A DNA stretch of 54,519 bases from Pseudomonas peli (GCF_900099645.1 NZ_FMTL01000008.1:1-54519), one strand, 5' to 3'. Numbered from the stretch's first letter, positions 1-8,402 are shown. Notes: generated by a model not told the origin, from the sequence alone. Made by a program: numbers and translations.

Positions 1-22
1 GAGAGTAGGTCATCGTCAAGCA
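1..22 (+). rRNA. rrf: 5S ribosomal RNA, 3' end only
   Basis: The first bases match the 3' end of Pseudomonas 5S rRNA (GAGAGTAGGTCATCGTCAAG), followed closely by a strong terminator on the same strand. The rest of the rRNA operon lies outside the window to the left. The exact mature end is approximate. Confidence 0.85.
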
Positions 23-30
23 CCTATACC

Positions 31-64
31 AAAACCCCCGATCGTGAAAACGGTCGGGGGTTTT
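31..64 (+). terminator. rho-independent terminator of the rRNA operon
   Basis: A 10-bp GC-rich stem (35-44 with 51-60, one G-U pair) has the 6-nt loop TGAAAA. It is flanked by AAAA on the left and TTTT on the right, directly after the 5S end. Confidence 0.9.
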
Positions 65-154
65 ACTTTGTGGCGCGAAAACAAACCATGCCCAGGGCAG
101 CCTTTTATAGGCAACTAAACAGGGCGTGGCTATGAGTAATATTTACGAAACTCA

Positions 155-177
155 AGGTGCGCTCATCGAGCGCACCT
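155..177 (-). terminator. hairpin downstream of the HU-like gene
   Basis: A perfect 10-bp inverted repeat (155-164 with 168-177, loop ATC) lies 7 nt beyond the stop codon of the leftward HU-like gene. Only a weak T-rich tail follows on the minus strand, so termination is likely but not certain. Confidence 0.5.
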
Positions 178-183
178 GGCCCT

Positions 184-462
184 TCAATTGATGGCGTCAC
201 TCAGCGCTTTTGCCGGTACAAACTTAACGACTTTTTTTGCTGCGATTTGCAAGGTTTGTCCCGTTTGAGGGTTGCGGCCGGTGCGAGCGGGGCGCTCACT
301 CACTTTTAGCTTACCGATACCCGGTAGTGTGATTTCGTCACTGTTCTCCAGTGCGTCGCTAACAATTTCACTTAACTGTTCCAGTGCTGCGCGCACAGTG
401 CTTTTCGGTGTGTCTATGGCCTCGGCAATGTCGCTGATTAGCTGTTCTTTGGTTATAGCCAT
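184..462 (-). CDS. HU-family DNA-binding protein
   Basis: This 92-residue protein belongs to the HU/IHF family of small dimeric nucleoid proteins that bend DNA. It shows the usual N-terminal helices (MAITKEQLISDIAEAI), the core LPGIGKLKVSERPARTGRNP that starts the DNA-binding beta arm, and the end KKVVKFVPAKALSDAI. The RGRNPQTGE-type arm reads ARTGRNPQTGQ. Length is normal for HU. The start is supported by AAGGAG 7 nt upstream. It is transcribed away from the chemoreceptor gene and toward the rRNA terminator. It resembles the divergent second HU paralogue of pseudomonads rather than HupB, but that assignment is from memory. Confidence 0.93.
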   Translation of the reverse strand: MAITKEQLISDIAEAIDTPKSTVRAALEQLSEIVSDALENSDEITLPGIGKLKVSERPARTGRNPQTGQTLQIAAKKVVKFVPAKALSDAIN

Positions 463-604
463 GGTCTGCTCCTTGGTTGTATGGATAGTGGTTTAGATCG
501 TATCGCGGAACGGCATAGGTCGTTGAAGTGAAACTGGCGCTTTATCCGATCTGGCGTCAGTAGTCTATGCTGATGCTACTTGGCAATTCTCTTGGAGAAC
601 CAGC

Positions 605-2239
605 ATGCTTCGTGCCTTCGCGAATTTAGGGTTTCGTTGGAAGATTGCGCTACCGATTATGTTGCTGGCGATTTTGTTGGTTTCGATGGGCGCCTTGGGA
701 ATGCGAGGCATTACCCAGGTTGCAGATTCAAGCACGAAACTGACTAATCGGTTTTTGCCAGGTATCAGCCTGCTTCTAAATGCTGATCGTGATCTTTATC
801 AAGCCTTTGTTGCTGAGCGCAGCTTACTTGATGAGGGTTCGGGGGCGCATGCTGAGGCTTTGAATGCATCGCACTCAGAAAATCTGCAGCAGGCTTACGA
901 GCGAGTACATAAATTCGCAGATATGCAGCCGGGTCGAGAGGCAATGCAATTGGTTGCAGAGTTTGATAAGGGTTTCGAGCAATGGAAGGCCACGTCTCAA
1001 AAGGTAATGCAGTTAGCAACCAGTGACCCCCAAGCTGCCAGCGAGTTGAGTTTTGGCGGCAGTGAAGAACAGTTTGAATCGATGCGTACAGCTATTGATA
1101 AGTTGGGTGAAATGGATGATGCAGCGGCTAATGCTGAAGGGCTTGCCGCTATCAAATTGGGTGAGACATTAAGCTGGCAGCAGGGCGTCATTATTGCTAT
1201 CGGTTTAGGGGTCTGTCTGGTGCTGGTGGTGGGCTTTCCAATTCTGGTCACTGGACCGCTGCACAAACTTTTGAATCGTATCGAGCAGATCGCTGATGGC
1301 GATGGTGATCTCCGAGTGCGCCTGGATGTCTTGTCGAGTGATGAGCTCGGTAAGCTGAGTCACGCGTTCAATCGCTTTCTCGATAAATTACAACCGCTAA
1401 TCAAAGAGGTGGGAAGGGTTACCGGTGAGGTTGAAAGCTCTGCGCAGAATCTTGCTGGATTAGCTGCAGCCAATGATCGGTTGATTAGTAGTGAGCATGC
1501 TGCAGTCGATCAGGTCAGCACAGCTGCAACCGAGATGAGCTCAGCAGTGAATGAAGTCGCGCGTAATGCGCAAAATGCAGCTGATGCTGCGCGTGGTGCG
1601 GAGGTCCAGTCACGCGAGGGTGCAGAAGTGGTCAGTGCCACGATCAACTCAATTCGCCAGCTCGCGCAAGAGGTGGAAAGTGCGTCGTTGACCATTCAGG
1701 CGCTTGAGCAAGAGGCATCAAATATCGGTGCTGTATTGGCTGTTATTCGAGGTATTGCAGAGCAAACCAACTTGTTAGCCCTCAATGCGGCCATAGAAGC
1801 TGCACGCGCTGGAGAGCAGGGGCGCGGTTTTGCGGTTGTTGCTGATGAGGTGCGTGCATTAGCGGCGCGTACGCAGGAGTCTACTAAGGACATCCAGGTA
1901 ATGATCGAGCGCCTTCAAATCGGCGTGCAGAATGCGGTTAAGGCCACACACTCCGGGAGCAGTAAGGCAAGGCAAAGTGTTGAGCAGGCAGCTGGGGTGG
2001 ATCAGGCGCTGACTGATACCAGTAATTCTGTTCAGCGCATCAATGATATGACTGCACAAATCGCTACTGCCTGTGAAGAGCAGAGCAGTGTTACTGAAGA
2101 AATTGCGCGCAACATCAGTGACATTCGAGACCTGTCGAATGAGGCGGCTCAAACCTCTGAGCAGAGTGCAGAAGCCAGTCAGCGACTATCTGAGTTGTCG
2201 CATGGTTTGAGTAAGCTGGTTGGTCGGTTTCGTGTCTAA
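605..2239 (+). CDS. methyl-accepting chemotaxis protein
   Basis: This 544-residue chemoreceptor feeds the CheA/CheW pathway at the inner membrane. It has an N-terminal membrane helix (about 14-33) and a periplasmic helical ligand domain of four-helix-bundle type (about 37-190). A second membrane helix (about 194-218) is followed by a HAMP linker (about 219-270) and a long cytoplasmic coiled coil. The hairpin tip (about 385-420) carries the nearly invariant AEQTNLLALNAAIEAARAG and the following GRGFAVVADEVRALA. The ATG at 605 has TTGGAG upstream. The ligand cannot be read from the sequence. It stands alone, between the HU-like gene (divergent) and the SRP RNA. Confidence 0.95.
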   Translation: MLRAFANLGFRWKIALPIMLLAILLVSMGALGMRGITQVADSSTKLTNRFLPGISLLLNADRDLYQAFVAERSLLDEGSGAHAEALNASHSENLQQAYERVHKFADMQPGREAMQLVAEFDKGFEQWKATSQKVMQLATSDPQAASELSFGGSEEQFESMRTAIDKLGEMDDAAANAEGLAAIKLGETLSWQQGVIIAIGLGVCLVLVVGFPILVTGPLHKLLNRIEQIADGDGDLRVRLDVLSSDELGKLSHAFNRFLDKLQPLIKEVGRVTGEVESSAQNLAGLAAANDRLISSEHAAVDQVSTAATEMSSAVNEVARNAQNAADAARGAEVQSREGAEVVSATINSIRQLAQEVESASLTIQALEQEASNIGAVLAVIRGIAEQTNLLALNAAIEAARAGEQGRGFAVVADEVRALAARTQESTKDIQVMIERLQIGVQNAVKATHSGSSKARQSVEQAAGVDQALTDTSNSVQRINDMTAQIATACEEQSSVTEEIARNISDIRDLSNEAAQTSEQSAEASQRLSELSHGLSKLVGRFRV

Positions 2240-2276
2240 GTCACGTGCATTTTAATGGTCTAAGTGCTTGAAACGG

Positions 2277-2304
2277 TTGTAACTTCAACTCAAGCCAGTA
2301 CAAT
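2277..2304 (+). promoter_or_regulatory. sigma-70 promoter of the SRP RNA gene
   Basis: A -35 box TTGTAA (2277-2282) and a -10 box TACAAT (2299-2304) are separated by 16 bp. Transcription would start near 2311, about 25 nt before the predicted mature SRP RNA. That agrees with the leader that RNase P removes from 4.5S RNA in E. coli. Confidence 0.7.
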
Positions 2305-2335
2305 GGCGCGGCTCGCTTCAGTCGAGCTGCGTTAT

Positions 2336-2445
2336 GGTGGCCCTGCCGGTCCCCTCGCAACGATCAGCCGTGAACCCGGTCAGGCCTGGAAGGGAGCAGC
2401 CGCAGCGGTGACATCGTGTGCCGAGGTGTGGCTGGTAGGGTTGCC
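2336..2445 (+). ncRNA. ffs: 4.5S signal recognition particle RNA
   Basis: This is the RNA scaffold of the bacterial signal recognition particle, which with Ffh targets membrane proteins. The conserved apical region GGAAGGGAGCAGCC (about 2389-2402) and the GTGTGCCGAGGTGTGGCTGG stretch are present. The two ends pair over 15 bp, counting G-U pairs (2336-2350 with 2431-2445). The short open frame that spans this segment is therefore not a gene. A weak hairpin (2447-2462) follows the 3' end. Confidence 0.92.
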
Positions 2446-2521
2446 TCCAGTTACTAAACTGGTTGATTCGTAAAGGTTTCTCACTCCAAACCACGCGGTG
2501 GTACACGGGGTGATACAACCG

Positions 2522-2965
2522 ATGTCCAGCATCCCTTCTTATCTTCTATTTTCACTCCACTCGGTCTATTACTTCCGAGCTGTGGTACTTGACGTCGTTT
2601 GTTCGTTGTTTCATCGCAGGGAAATTCGGCGTTCTCCCCAGGCCCGCTGTAGGCGCGAAGCGTTGATCCGTGGGCGCGAGCTTTTGCTGCAAGTTCAGCG
2701 GCTTTTCACCGAAGCATTCCAAGGCATTAAGCCGTCGGTTGGGCGCCTGTGTGGCGAGTGGGAGTCGGGAGGAAGAAGGCTCGCTATCTGGGCTTCCTGG
2801 TTGCGTCAGCAGCAATTGGAGTCTTTGGCTGCGGCTCCATTTGCACCGCTTCCTGAAACCACTCAGAGGGCCCCGGTAATGCAGGCGTTGGAGGCCCTAC
2901 TGAAACTAGGGCACAAAGAGCTTTTAGTGTGTGTGGTAGCTAAGCACGCTGTCCTGTTCCTTTAA
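2522..2965 (+). CDS. possible hypothetical protein
   Basis: This is an open frame of 147 codons from the ATG at 2522 (GGGG 11 nt upstream), or 155 from a GTG at 2498. I do not recognise the product. The N-terminal 35 residues are hydrophobic. The middle looks helical (RGRELLLQVQRLFTEAF), and codon choice in the second half resembles neighbouring genes. Its last 42 bases overlap the 3' end of the convergent DUF3509-like gene. It may be a real Pseudomonas-specific gene or chance. No domain motif is visible. Confidence 0.3.
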   Translation: MSSIPSYLLFSLHSVYYFRAVVLDVVCSLFHRREIRRSPQARCRREALIRGRELLLQVQRLFTEAFQGIKPSVGRLCGEWESGGRRLAIWASWLRQQQLESLAAAPFAPLPETTQRAPVMQALEALLKLGHKELLVCVVAKHAVLFL

Positions 2966-3211
2966 TGCTTTACGCATGTCTGCAGGAATGCTGCCCGAGC
3001 GCATTGCAAGCTCTAGGCGAATATCTTCAAGGCTTTGAGCGAACGCTTGCGTGTCGGTCAGTTGGGCTGCGCTCAGCACACGGCTGTATGCAGTGGCTTC
3101 GTTTGCATCCAGCAAAGAGAGCACAACCCCACCGTCTGGGCGGGGAGGGCTGAATATGACGCGCAGCGGGGTAAACAGTTGCTCAACGAGTTCGCGGTTA
3201 ATCTTGTCCAT
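2924..3211 (-). CDS. DUF3509-like small protein
   Basis: This is a 95-residue protein of unknown function. The pattern (RVIFSPPRPDGGVVLSLLDA, then AYSRVLSAAQL, then DIRLELAM) resembles the DUF3509 family, which I know as largely confined to Pseudomonas. The start at 3211 is preferred over 3217 because GGAG lies 7 nt before the ATG at 3211 but only 1 nt before the other. It has no signal peptide or membrane segment. It lies just downstream of a related small gene in the same orientation. Confidence 0.7.
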   Translation of the reverse strand: MDKINRELVEQLFTPLRVIFSPPRPDGGVVLSLLDANEATAYSRVLSAAQLTDTQAFAQSLEDIRLELAMRSGSIPADMRKALKEQDSVLSYHTH

Positions 3212-3281
3212 GACCATGCTCCATCCAGAGGGTGATCACTTCTGACCCCTTAGATGCTCGATGGTTCGTGAATCTTGCTAA

Positions 3282-3503
3282 TCAAGCAGTCAGTGACTGC
3301 CGAGCGCGTTCGATGACTTGTTCCAGGTGCGCGCCACTGTACTGGCCGGGATAGAGGCGCTGACTGTGCTTGGCGATGCCTGCATCGTTGACGATGGTAA
3401 AGCTGAAGCTACCTTTGCGGGCGGCTAGGATGCGGCAGTCAAAAGGTGCAAATGCACTCGATAGGGTGCGAATAGCATCCTGAATTTGGTGTTGGGTATT
3501 CAT
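3282..3503 (-). CDS. small conserved-looking protein, DUF3509-like
   Basis: This 73-residue protein is of unknown function. A good ribosome binding site (AGGAAG) precedes the ATG at 3503. The layout (short N-terminal helix, CRILAARKGSFSFTIVNDAG strand pair, then HLEQVIERARQSL helix) parallels the neighbouring DUF3509-like protein. The two may be diverged duplicates in one transcript, with a 70-nt gap. The family call is from pattern memory and unsure; that it is a gene is likelier. Confidence 0.65.
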   Translation of the reverse strand: MNTQHQIQDAIRTLSSAFAPFDCRILAARKGSFSFTIVNDAGIAKHSQRLYPGQYSGAHLEQVIERARQSLTA

Positions 3504-3965
3504 TTTTGTGTACTTCCTAAAACAACAGGCGCGTCATTGCGCTAAATAAAGCTCCAGGCTGTCGACGTAAGTAGTCGATTGCATGTGTAGATAGGAGCTG
3601 GACTGCGCGCACAAGTTCCACAGCGGACACGTTGTGCGGGTCGGTACGTCGGAGGCGGGCTTGAGTCAGCGCTTGCGCGGGACGGCCAGATCAGTCAGCA
3701 GGTTGGGATATGGGTTAGAGCTGTGCGGCATTACCCGTGGGTTATGCGCTCTTACCTGGAAACCATCGAGGGGGCCAAAAGGCCTGATTGACTTACAGCG
3801 TGGTACGAACGATGCGGATGATACCCGTCTGGCTAATTTTTCGCCAGTTTATTTGCAAGCAATACTGCAGGTTGGCCATTCGTAGGCTGCGCATTGGATG
3901 CAATTTGCCCCATGCTCCGTTAGGATTAGCCCCACTTTTTTGCTTTCCTCTCGTGACGGGTTTCG
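3504..3965. other. 462-bp gap before dnaX, structured but without a convincing gene
   Basis: I see no credible ORF or known RNA here. Several hairpins can be drawn. AGCTCC/GGAGCT arms at about 3550-3600 enclose a GTCGAC/GTCGAT pair. A GCATTACCC/GGGTTATGC hairpin lies near 3730-3750. CTGGC/GCCAG lies near 3830-3850, followed by TTTATTT. An unannotated small RNA on the plus strand or the dnaX leader is possible. Confidence 0.4.
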
Positions 3966-6056
3966 ATGAGTTATCAGGTTCTTGCACGCAAGTGGCGTCC
4001 GCGCTCGTTCAACGAAATGGTTGGCCAGACGCATGTGCTCAAGGCGCTGATCAATGCGCTCGATAGCCAACGACTGCACCATGCCTATTTGTTCACGGGC
4101 ACCCGTGGTGTAGGCAAGACCACGATTGCGCGGATTATTGCCAAGTGCCTGAATTGCGAGACCGGCATCAGCTCGACCCCTTGCGGTGTTTGCTCGATTT
4201 GCAAAGAGATTGATGAGGGGCGTTTTATTGACTTGATCGAAGTCGATGCTGCCAGCCGTACCAAGGTTGAAGACACTCGCGAGTTGCTCGACAACGTGCA
4301 GTATTCGCCGAGCCGTGGACGCTTCAAGGTCTACCTGATCGACGAAGTACACATGCTCTCAACCAGCTCCTTCAATGCGCTGCTGAAGACCCTGGAAGAA
4401 CCACCGCCCCACGTCAAATTCCTCCTGGCGACCACGGATCCGCAGAAGCTGCCGGTCACGGTGTTGTCGCGCTGCCTGCAGTTCTCACTGAAGAACATGC
4501 CGCCGGAGCGGGTGGTCGATCACCTCACCCATGTCTTGGCTGCGGAAAACATCCCGTTCGAAAATGACGCACTCTGGTTGCTCGGCCGTGCGGCCGATGG
4601 CTCGATGCGCGATGCCATGAGTCTGACCGACCAGGCGATTGCTTTTGGTGAGGGTAAGGTGCTGGCCGCCGATGTGCGCGCCATGCTTGGCACCCTCGAC
4701 CATGGCCAGGTCTACGGTGTGCTACACGCCCTGCTGGAGGGCGATGCGCGCGCTTTGATTGAGGCTGTGCGTCATCTGGCTGAGCAGGGGCCTGACTGGA
4801 ATGGCGTTTTGTCCGAGATGCTCAACGTACTGCACCGAGTGGCCATTGCCCAAGCGCTGCCCGAGGCCGTGGATAACGGTCAGGGGGATCGTGAGCGAGT
4901 GCTTGAACTGGCCAGGGTTCTCCCTGGCGAAGATGTGCAGTTTTATTATCAGATGGGCTTGATTGGGCGACGCGATTTACCGTTGTCGCCCGACCCACGT
5001 AGCGGCTTTGAGATGGTGCTGTTGCGTATGTTGGCATTCCGCCCGGCGGATACCCACGATACGCCGAGAGTTGCGCTAAAGCCGTTGGGGATTAGCCAGG
5101 CCACTGCTGATCCCGCGACCAACCCAGTGGCCGGTGCGGCTATCCCGTCACCGGTGAGCATTCCTGTTGCGGTTCTGCCTGCGCCGCCGACTCCTGTAGT
5201 TGAAGTTGCACCTGTAGTGCCGGTAGCAGCGCCTGAAGCGCCTGTGGCAGTCCTGCCGCCCGCACCGGAAGTGGTCAGCGGACCCGCTGCGCAGCCTTCG
5301 CTGGCTGAAGCGACAGCTGCCCCTGTAGCATCCGCGCCTGTGGTGGATCTGCCCTGGGAAGAGCAGGTCAATCTGCCTGTTGCTCAAACGGCTGAGCCTG
5401 TTACAGAAGTCGCAGAGCCTGTCGTTGCTGCGGCAGAGTCCGTCACGCTAACAGCCGAGCCGCCACAAGCTGCAGAGCCTGAGTCGCAACTGATTGAGCA
5501 GCCGGCTCCGTCCGCCGATACGGATGACGATGAGCCGCCGCTGGGCGACTACGACTATGTCGAGATGGATGCAGAGTCGTTTGATTATGATTTTGACGCG
5601 GTAGAGCGCGCTGCATCTGCCGAGCCAGAGGTCTTGCCTGCGGCGCAACCGGCGACAGGACTGGCGGCCGACTGGTTGGAGCTGTTCCCGAAGCTCGGCT
5701 TGTCCGGGATGACCGCTAGCATCGGCGCTAACTGCACTCTGATAAGCGTCGAGGGCGACAACTGGTTGTTGCACCTGGACCCGGCGCATTCAGCGCTGTT
5801 CAACCTAACCCAGCAGCGGCGCCTGAATGATGCGCTCAATCAGTTGCACGGGCGCGAGCTCAAGGTGTTGATCGAGTTATGCAAGCCTGAGCAGGAAACA
5901 CCTGCGCAGGCTGCGGCGCACAAGCGAGCCAATCGCCAGCGTGAGGCCGAAGCCTCGATCCATCAGGACCCGGTTATTCAACAAATGATTCAGCAGTTCG
6001 CTGCGGTTATCCGCGCGGACAGCATTGAACCCCTGGATACTCCCGTTAACCCCTAA
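3966..6056 (+). CDS. dnaX: DNA polymerase III subunit tau (DnaX)
   Basis: DnaX is the 696-residue AAA+ motor of the clamp loader, which loads the beta clamp and couples the replicative polymerases. The Walker A motif GTRGVGKTT is at 45-53. A zinc site uses C64, C73, C76 and C79, and the Walker B/DExH motif LIDEVHML is near 124. A long Ala/Pro/Glu-rich linker (about 375-535) leads to the C-terminal polymerase-binding domain (about 545-696). I found no A6G slippery heptamer, so the E. coli type of frameshift making gamma is not evident. The Shine-Dalgarno is weak. It heads the dnaX-ybaB-recR cluster, typical for gamma-proteobacteria. Confidence 0.97.
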   Translation: MSYQVLARKWRPRSFNEMVGQTHVLKALINALDSQRLHHAYLFTGTRGVGKTTIARIIAKCLNCETGISSTPCGVCSICKEIDEGRFIDLIEVDAASRTKVEDTRELLDNVQYSPSRGRFKVYLIDEVHMLSTSSFNALLKTLEEPPPHVKFLLATTDPQKLPVTVLSRCLQFSLKNMPPERVVDHLTHVLAAENIPFENDALWLLGRAADGSMRDAMSLTDQAIAFGEGKVLAADVRAMLGTLDHGQVYGVLHALLEGDARALIEAVRHLAEQGPDWNGVLSEMLNVLHRVAIAQALPEAVDNGQGDRERVLELARVLPGEDVQFYYQMGLIGRRDLPLSPDPRSGFEMVLLRMLAFRPADTHDTPRVALKPLGISQATADPATNPVAGAAIPSPVSIPVAVLPAPPTPVVEVAPVVPVAAPEAPVAVLPPAPEVVSGPAAQPSLAEATAAPVASAPVVDLPWEEQVNLPVAQTAEPVTEVAEPVVAAAESVTLTAEPPQAAEPESQLIEQPAPSADTDDDEPPLGDYDYVEMDAESFDYDFDAVERAASAEPEVLPAAQPATGLAADWLELFPKLGLSGMTASIGANCTLISVEGDNWLLHLDPAHSALFNLTQQRRLNDALNQLHGRELKVLIELCKPEQETPAQAAAHKRANRQREAEASIHQDPVIQQMIQQFAAVIRADSIEPLDTPVNP

Positions 6057-6074
6057 TTACCGAGGACTTACACC

Positions 6075-6401
6075 ATGATGAAAGGTGGCATGGCCGGCCT
6101 GATGAAGCAGGCACAGCAGATGCAGGAAAAAATGCAGAAGATGCAGGAAGAGCTGGCGATCGCCGAAGTAACCGGTCAATCCGGTGCTGGGCTGGTCAGC
6201 GTGGTTATGACTGGGCGTCACGACGTCAAACGTGTCAGCCTGGATGACAGCCTGATGCAGGAAGACAAGGAGATCCTCGAAGACCTGATCGCCGCTGCGG
6301 TAAATGATGCCGTGCGCAAGGTTGAGCAGAACAGCCAGGACAAGATGTCCGGTATGACTGCCGGCATGCAGTTGCCTCCAGGCTTCAAAATGCCGTTCTA
6401 A
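6075..6401 (+). CDS. ybaB: YbaB/EbfC nucleoid-associated protein
   Basis: This 108-residue protein of the YbaB/EbfC family binds DNA as a tweezer-like dimer. It has the Met/Gln-rich N-terminal helix (MKQAQQMQEKMQKMQEELA), the central sheet VVMTGRHDVKRVSLDDSL, the AAVNDAVRKVE helix, and the Met-rich tail ending PPGFKMPF. The gene starts 18 nt after dnaX with GAGGA upstream and is very probably co-transcribed with it and recR. Confidence 0.95.
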   Translation: MMKGGMAGLMKQAQQMQEKMQKMQEELAIAEVTGQSGAGLVSVVMTGRHDVKRVSLDDSLMQEDKEILEDLIAAAVNDAVRKVEQNSQDKMSGMTAGMQLPPGFKMPF

Positions 6402-6439
6402 GCGGTCATCCGCCGGCACTGCATTGCAGCGCTGGGAGC

Positions 6440-6466
6440 CGGTGTGGGTATCCTCAGCCCACACCG
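6440..6466 (+). other. intercistronic hairpin between ybaB and recR
   Basis: A perfect 9-bp GC-rich inverted repeat (6440-6448 with 6458-6466) has a 9-nt loop and no T-run. It is more likely a transcript-stability or pausing element than a terminator, since dnaX-ybaB-recR usually form one operon. Confidence 0.45.
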
Positions 6467-6545
6467 CCTGTACCTTGCTCTGTCAGGGCTCAATAGCCCT
6501 ATAGGGTTTTGTTGGAAAGAGTTGTAGCCGTCGAGTACTTCCCCA

Positions 6546-7145
6546 ATGAGTTTCAGCCCGCTGATCCGCCACCTGATCGATTCTCTGCGCATTCTTCCTG
6601 GCGTTGGGCAGAAGACTGCTCAGCGTATGGCCTTGCAGATGCTTGAGCGTGATCGCTCCGGGGCCTTGCGCCTGGCCCAGGCGCTTACACAAGCGATGGA
6701 AGGCGTTGGCCACTGCAAGCAGTGCCGCAGCCTGAGCGAGGAAGAGGTGTGTCAGCTGTGTCTGGACCCGCGGCGCGATGACAGTCTGCTGTGTGTGGTC
6801 GAAGGGCCGATGGATGTGTATGCGGTCGAGCACACCGGGTTTCGCGGGCGCTACTTCGTTCTCAAGGGGCATTTGTCGCCGCTCGACGGTCTCGGCCCAG
6901 AGGCGATTGGTATTCCCGAGCTACTGGCGCGGATTGCTGCCGGCAGTTTCACCGAGGTGATTCTGGCCACCAATCCGACTGTAGAGGGCGAGGCCACCGC
7001 GCATTACATCGCTCAGCTACTGGCGGGGAAAGGCCTGATTGCCTCGCGCATTGCCCATGGCATGCCGCTGGGCGGCGAGCTGGAGTTGGTGGACGGTGGC
7101 ACCCTGGCGCATTCGATTGCCGGGCGTCGACCTATCCAGTTGTAG
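6546..7145 (+). CDS. recR: recombination mediator protein RecR
   Basis: RecR (199 residues) works with RecO, and RecF where present, to load RecA on gapped DNA. It has the N-terminal helix-hairpin-helix (LPGVGQKTAQRMA, 17-29). The zinc ribbon uses C57, C60, C69 and C72. The TOPRIM domain begins LLCVVEGPMDVYAVE, and the C-terminal part contains RIAHGMPLGGELELVDGGTLAHSI. Length is standard. It is the third gene of the dnaX cluster. The ribosome binding site is not obvious. Confidence 0.96.
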   Translation: MSFSPLIRHLIDSLRILPGVGQKTAQRMALQMLERDRSGALRLAQALTQAMEGVGHCKQCRSLSEEEVCQLCLDPRRDDSLLCVVEGPMDVYAVEHTGFRGRYFVLKGHLSPLDGLGPEAIGIPELLARIAAGSFTEVILATNPTVEGEATAHYIAQLLAGKGLIASRIAHGMPLGGELELVDGGTLAHSIAGRRPIQL

Positions 7146-7204
7146 GTACCCAGCTGGTAGGCGGCTTGATTGCCCTTGCGCATGGCGTAATCCTCTTCTT
7201 GTAA

Positions 7205-7222
7205 ACCAAGCAAGCGCTTGGT
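7205..7222. promoter_or_regulatory. palindromic operator-like site upstream of acyl-CoA dehydrogenase
   Basis: A perfect 7-4-7 palindrome (ACCAAGC, AAGC, GCTTGGT) is centred 40 bp before the start codon of the acyl-CoA dehydrogenase. Its size and symmetry fit a TetR-family or similar dimeric repressor responding to acyl-CoA, but the regulator is unknown. Confidence 0.45.
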
Positions 7223-7253
7223 AATTTCCCTGAAACCTCAGTGGGAATACCTC

Positions 7254-8402
7254 ATGTCTGCCTTCCAGGAATATTTCGATGAATCCCACCAGTTGGTGCG
7301 TGATTCAGTCAGGCGTTTTGTCGAGCGCGAAATTCTGCCGCACATCAATGATTGGGAAGAAGCCGAGGAGTTTCCTCGCGAGCTCTACCTCAAGGCGGGG
7401 GCTGCGGGGATTCTCGGTATTGGCTACCCGGAAGCGTTTGGTGGCAGCCATGAGGGTGATGTCTTTGCCAAGGTCGCGGCCAGCGAGGAGTTGATGCGCT
7501 CAGGCTCTGGCGGCTTGGTGGCGGGGCTCGGGTCCCTGGATATTGGTTTGCCGCCTGTGGTGAAGTGGGCCAAGCCGGAGCTGCGCGAGCGCATCGTGCC
7601 GCAGGTCCTGGCCGGTGAAAAAATCATGGCGCTTGCGGTGACTGAGCCGTCCGGTGGCTCGGATGTGGCTAATCTGAAAACCCGTGCGGTACGGGATGGC
7701 GATTTCTACCGCGTTAGCGGCAGTAAAACCTTTATCACCAGCGGCGTGCGCGCGGATTACTACACGGTTGCCGTGCGCACCGGAGGTGATGGTTTTGGTG
7801 GTGTCAGCCTGTTGCTGGTGGAGAAGGGCACGCCTGGCTTCACCGTAGGGCGCAAGCTGAAGAAGATGGGCTGGTGGGCATCGGATACGGCGGAGTTGTT
7901 CTTCGATGATTGCAGGGTGCCGGTAGGCAATCTGATCGGCGCCGAGAACATGGGCTTTGCCTGCATCATGGCGAATTTCCAGAGCGAGCGGCTATCGCTG
8001 GCGATCATGGCCAATATGACGGCGCAGCTGGCACTTGAAGAGTCGATGAGGTGGGCCAAGGAGCGCGAGGCGTTCGGTAAACCTATTGGCAAGTTCCAGG
8101 TGCTCAAGCATCGTCTTGCGGAGATGGCGACCCAGCTTGAAGTGTCGCGCGACTTTACCTATCGGCAAGCGGCGAAGATGGCGGCAGGTAAAAGCGTGAT
8201 CAAGGAGATATCCATGGCCAAGAATTTTGCCACTGATATTGCCGATCGACTTACCTACGATGCGGTGCAGATCATGGGGGGGATGGGGTATATGCGCGAA
8301 AGCCTGGTGGAGCGGCTTTACCGTGATAACCGCATTCTGTCGATTGGTGGTGGCTCGCGTGAAATCATGAACGAGATCATCAGCAAGCAGATGGGCTTAT
8401 AG
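7254..8402 (+). CDS. acyl-CoA dehydrogenase
   Basis: This is a 382-residue FAD enzyme that introduces the alpha-beta double bond in acyl-CoA substrates, passing electrons to ETF. It shows the FAD/substrate region MALAVTEPSGGSDVANLKT, the middle beta-domain (SGSKTFITSG), the second signature (REAFGKPIGKFQ) and the C-terminal VQIMGGMGYMRE followed by RDNRILSIGGGSREI. The classical YEGT catalytic glutamate motif is absent; enzymes of the LCAD/IVD type place the base elsewhere. The ATG at 7254 is preferred to an upstream TTG at 7218, which would start inside the palindrome. The same gene follows recR in P. aeruginosa, as I recall. Confidence 0.92.
   Translation: MSAFQEYFDESHQLVRDSVRRFVEREILPHINDWEEAEEFPRELYLKAGAAGILGIGYPEAFGGSHEGDVFAKVAASEELMRSGSGGLVAGLGSLDIGLPPVVKWAKPELRERIVPQVLAGEKIMALAVTEPSGGSDVANLKTRAVRDGDFYRVSGSKTFITSGVRADYYTVAVRTGGDGFGGVSLLLVEKGTPGFTVGRKLKKMGWWASDTAELFFDDCRVPVGNLIGAENMGFACIMANFQSERLSLAIMANMTAQLALEESMRWAKEREAFGKPIGKFQVLKHRLAEMATQLEVSRDFTYRQAAKMAAGKSVIKEISMAKNFATDIADRLTYDAVQIMGGMGYMRESLVERLYRDNRILSIGGGSREIMNEIISKQMGL

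Noticed and set aside
2264..2473. Short open frame of 69 codons
   Set aside because: It coincides with the SRP RNA and its promoter.
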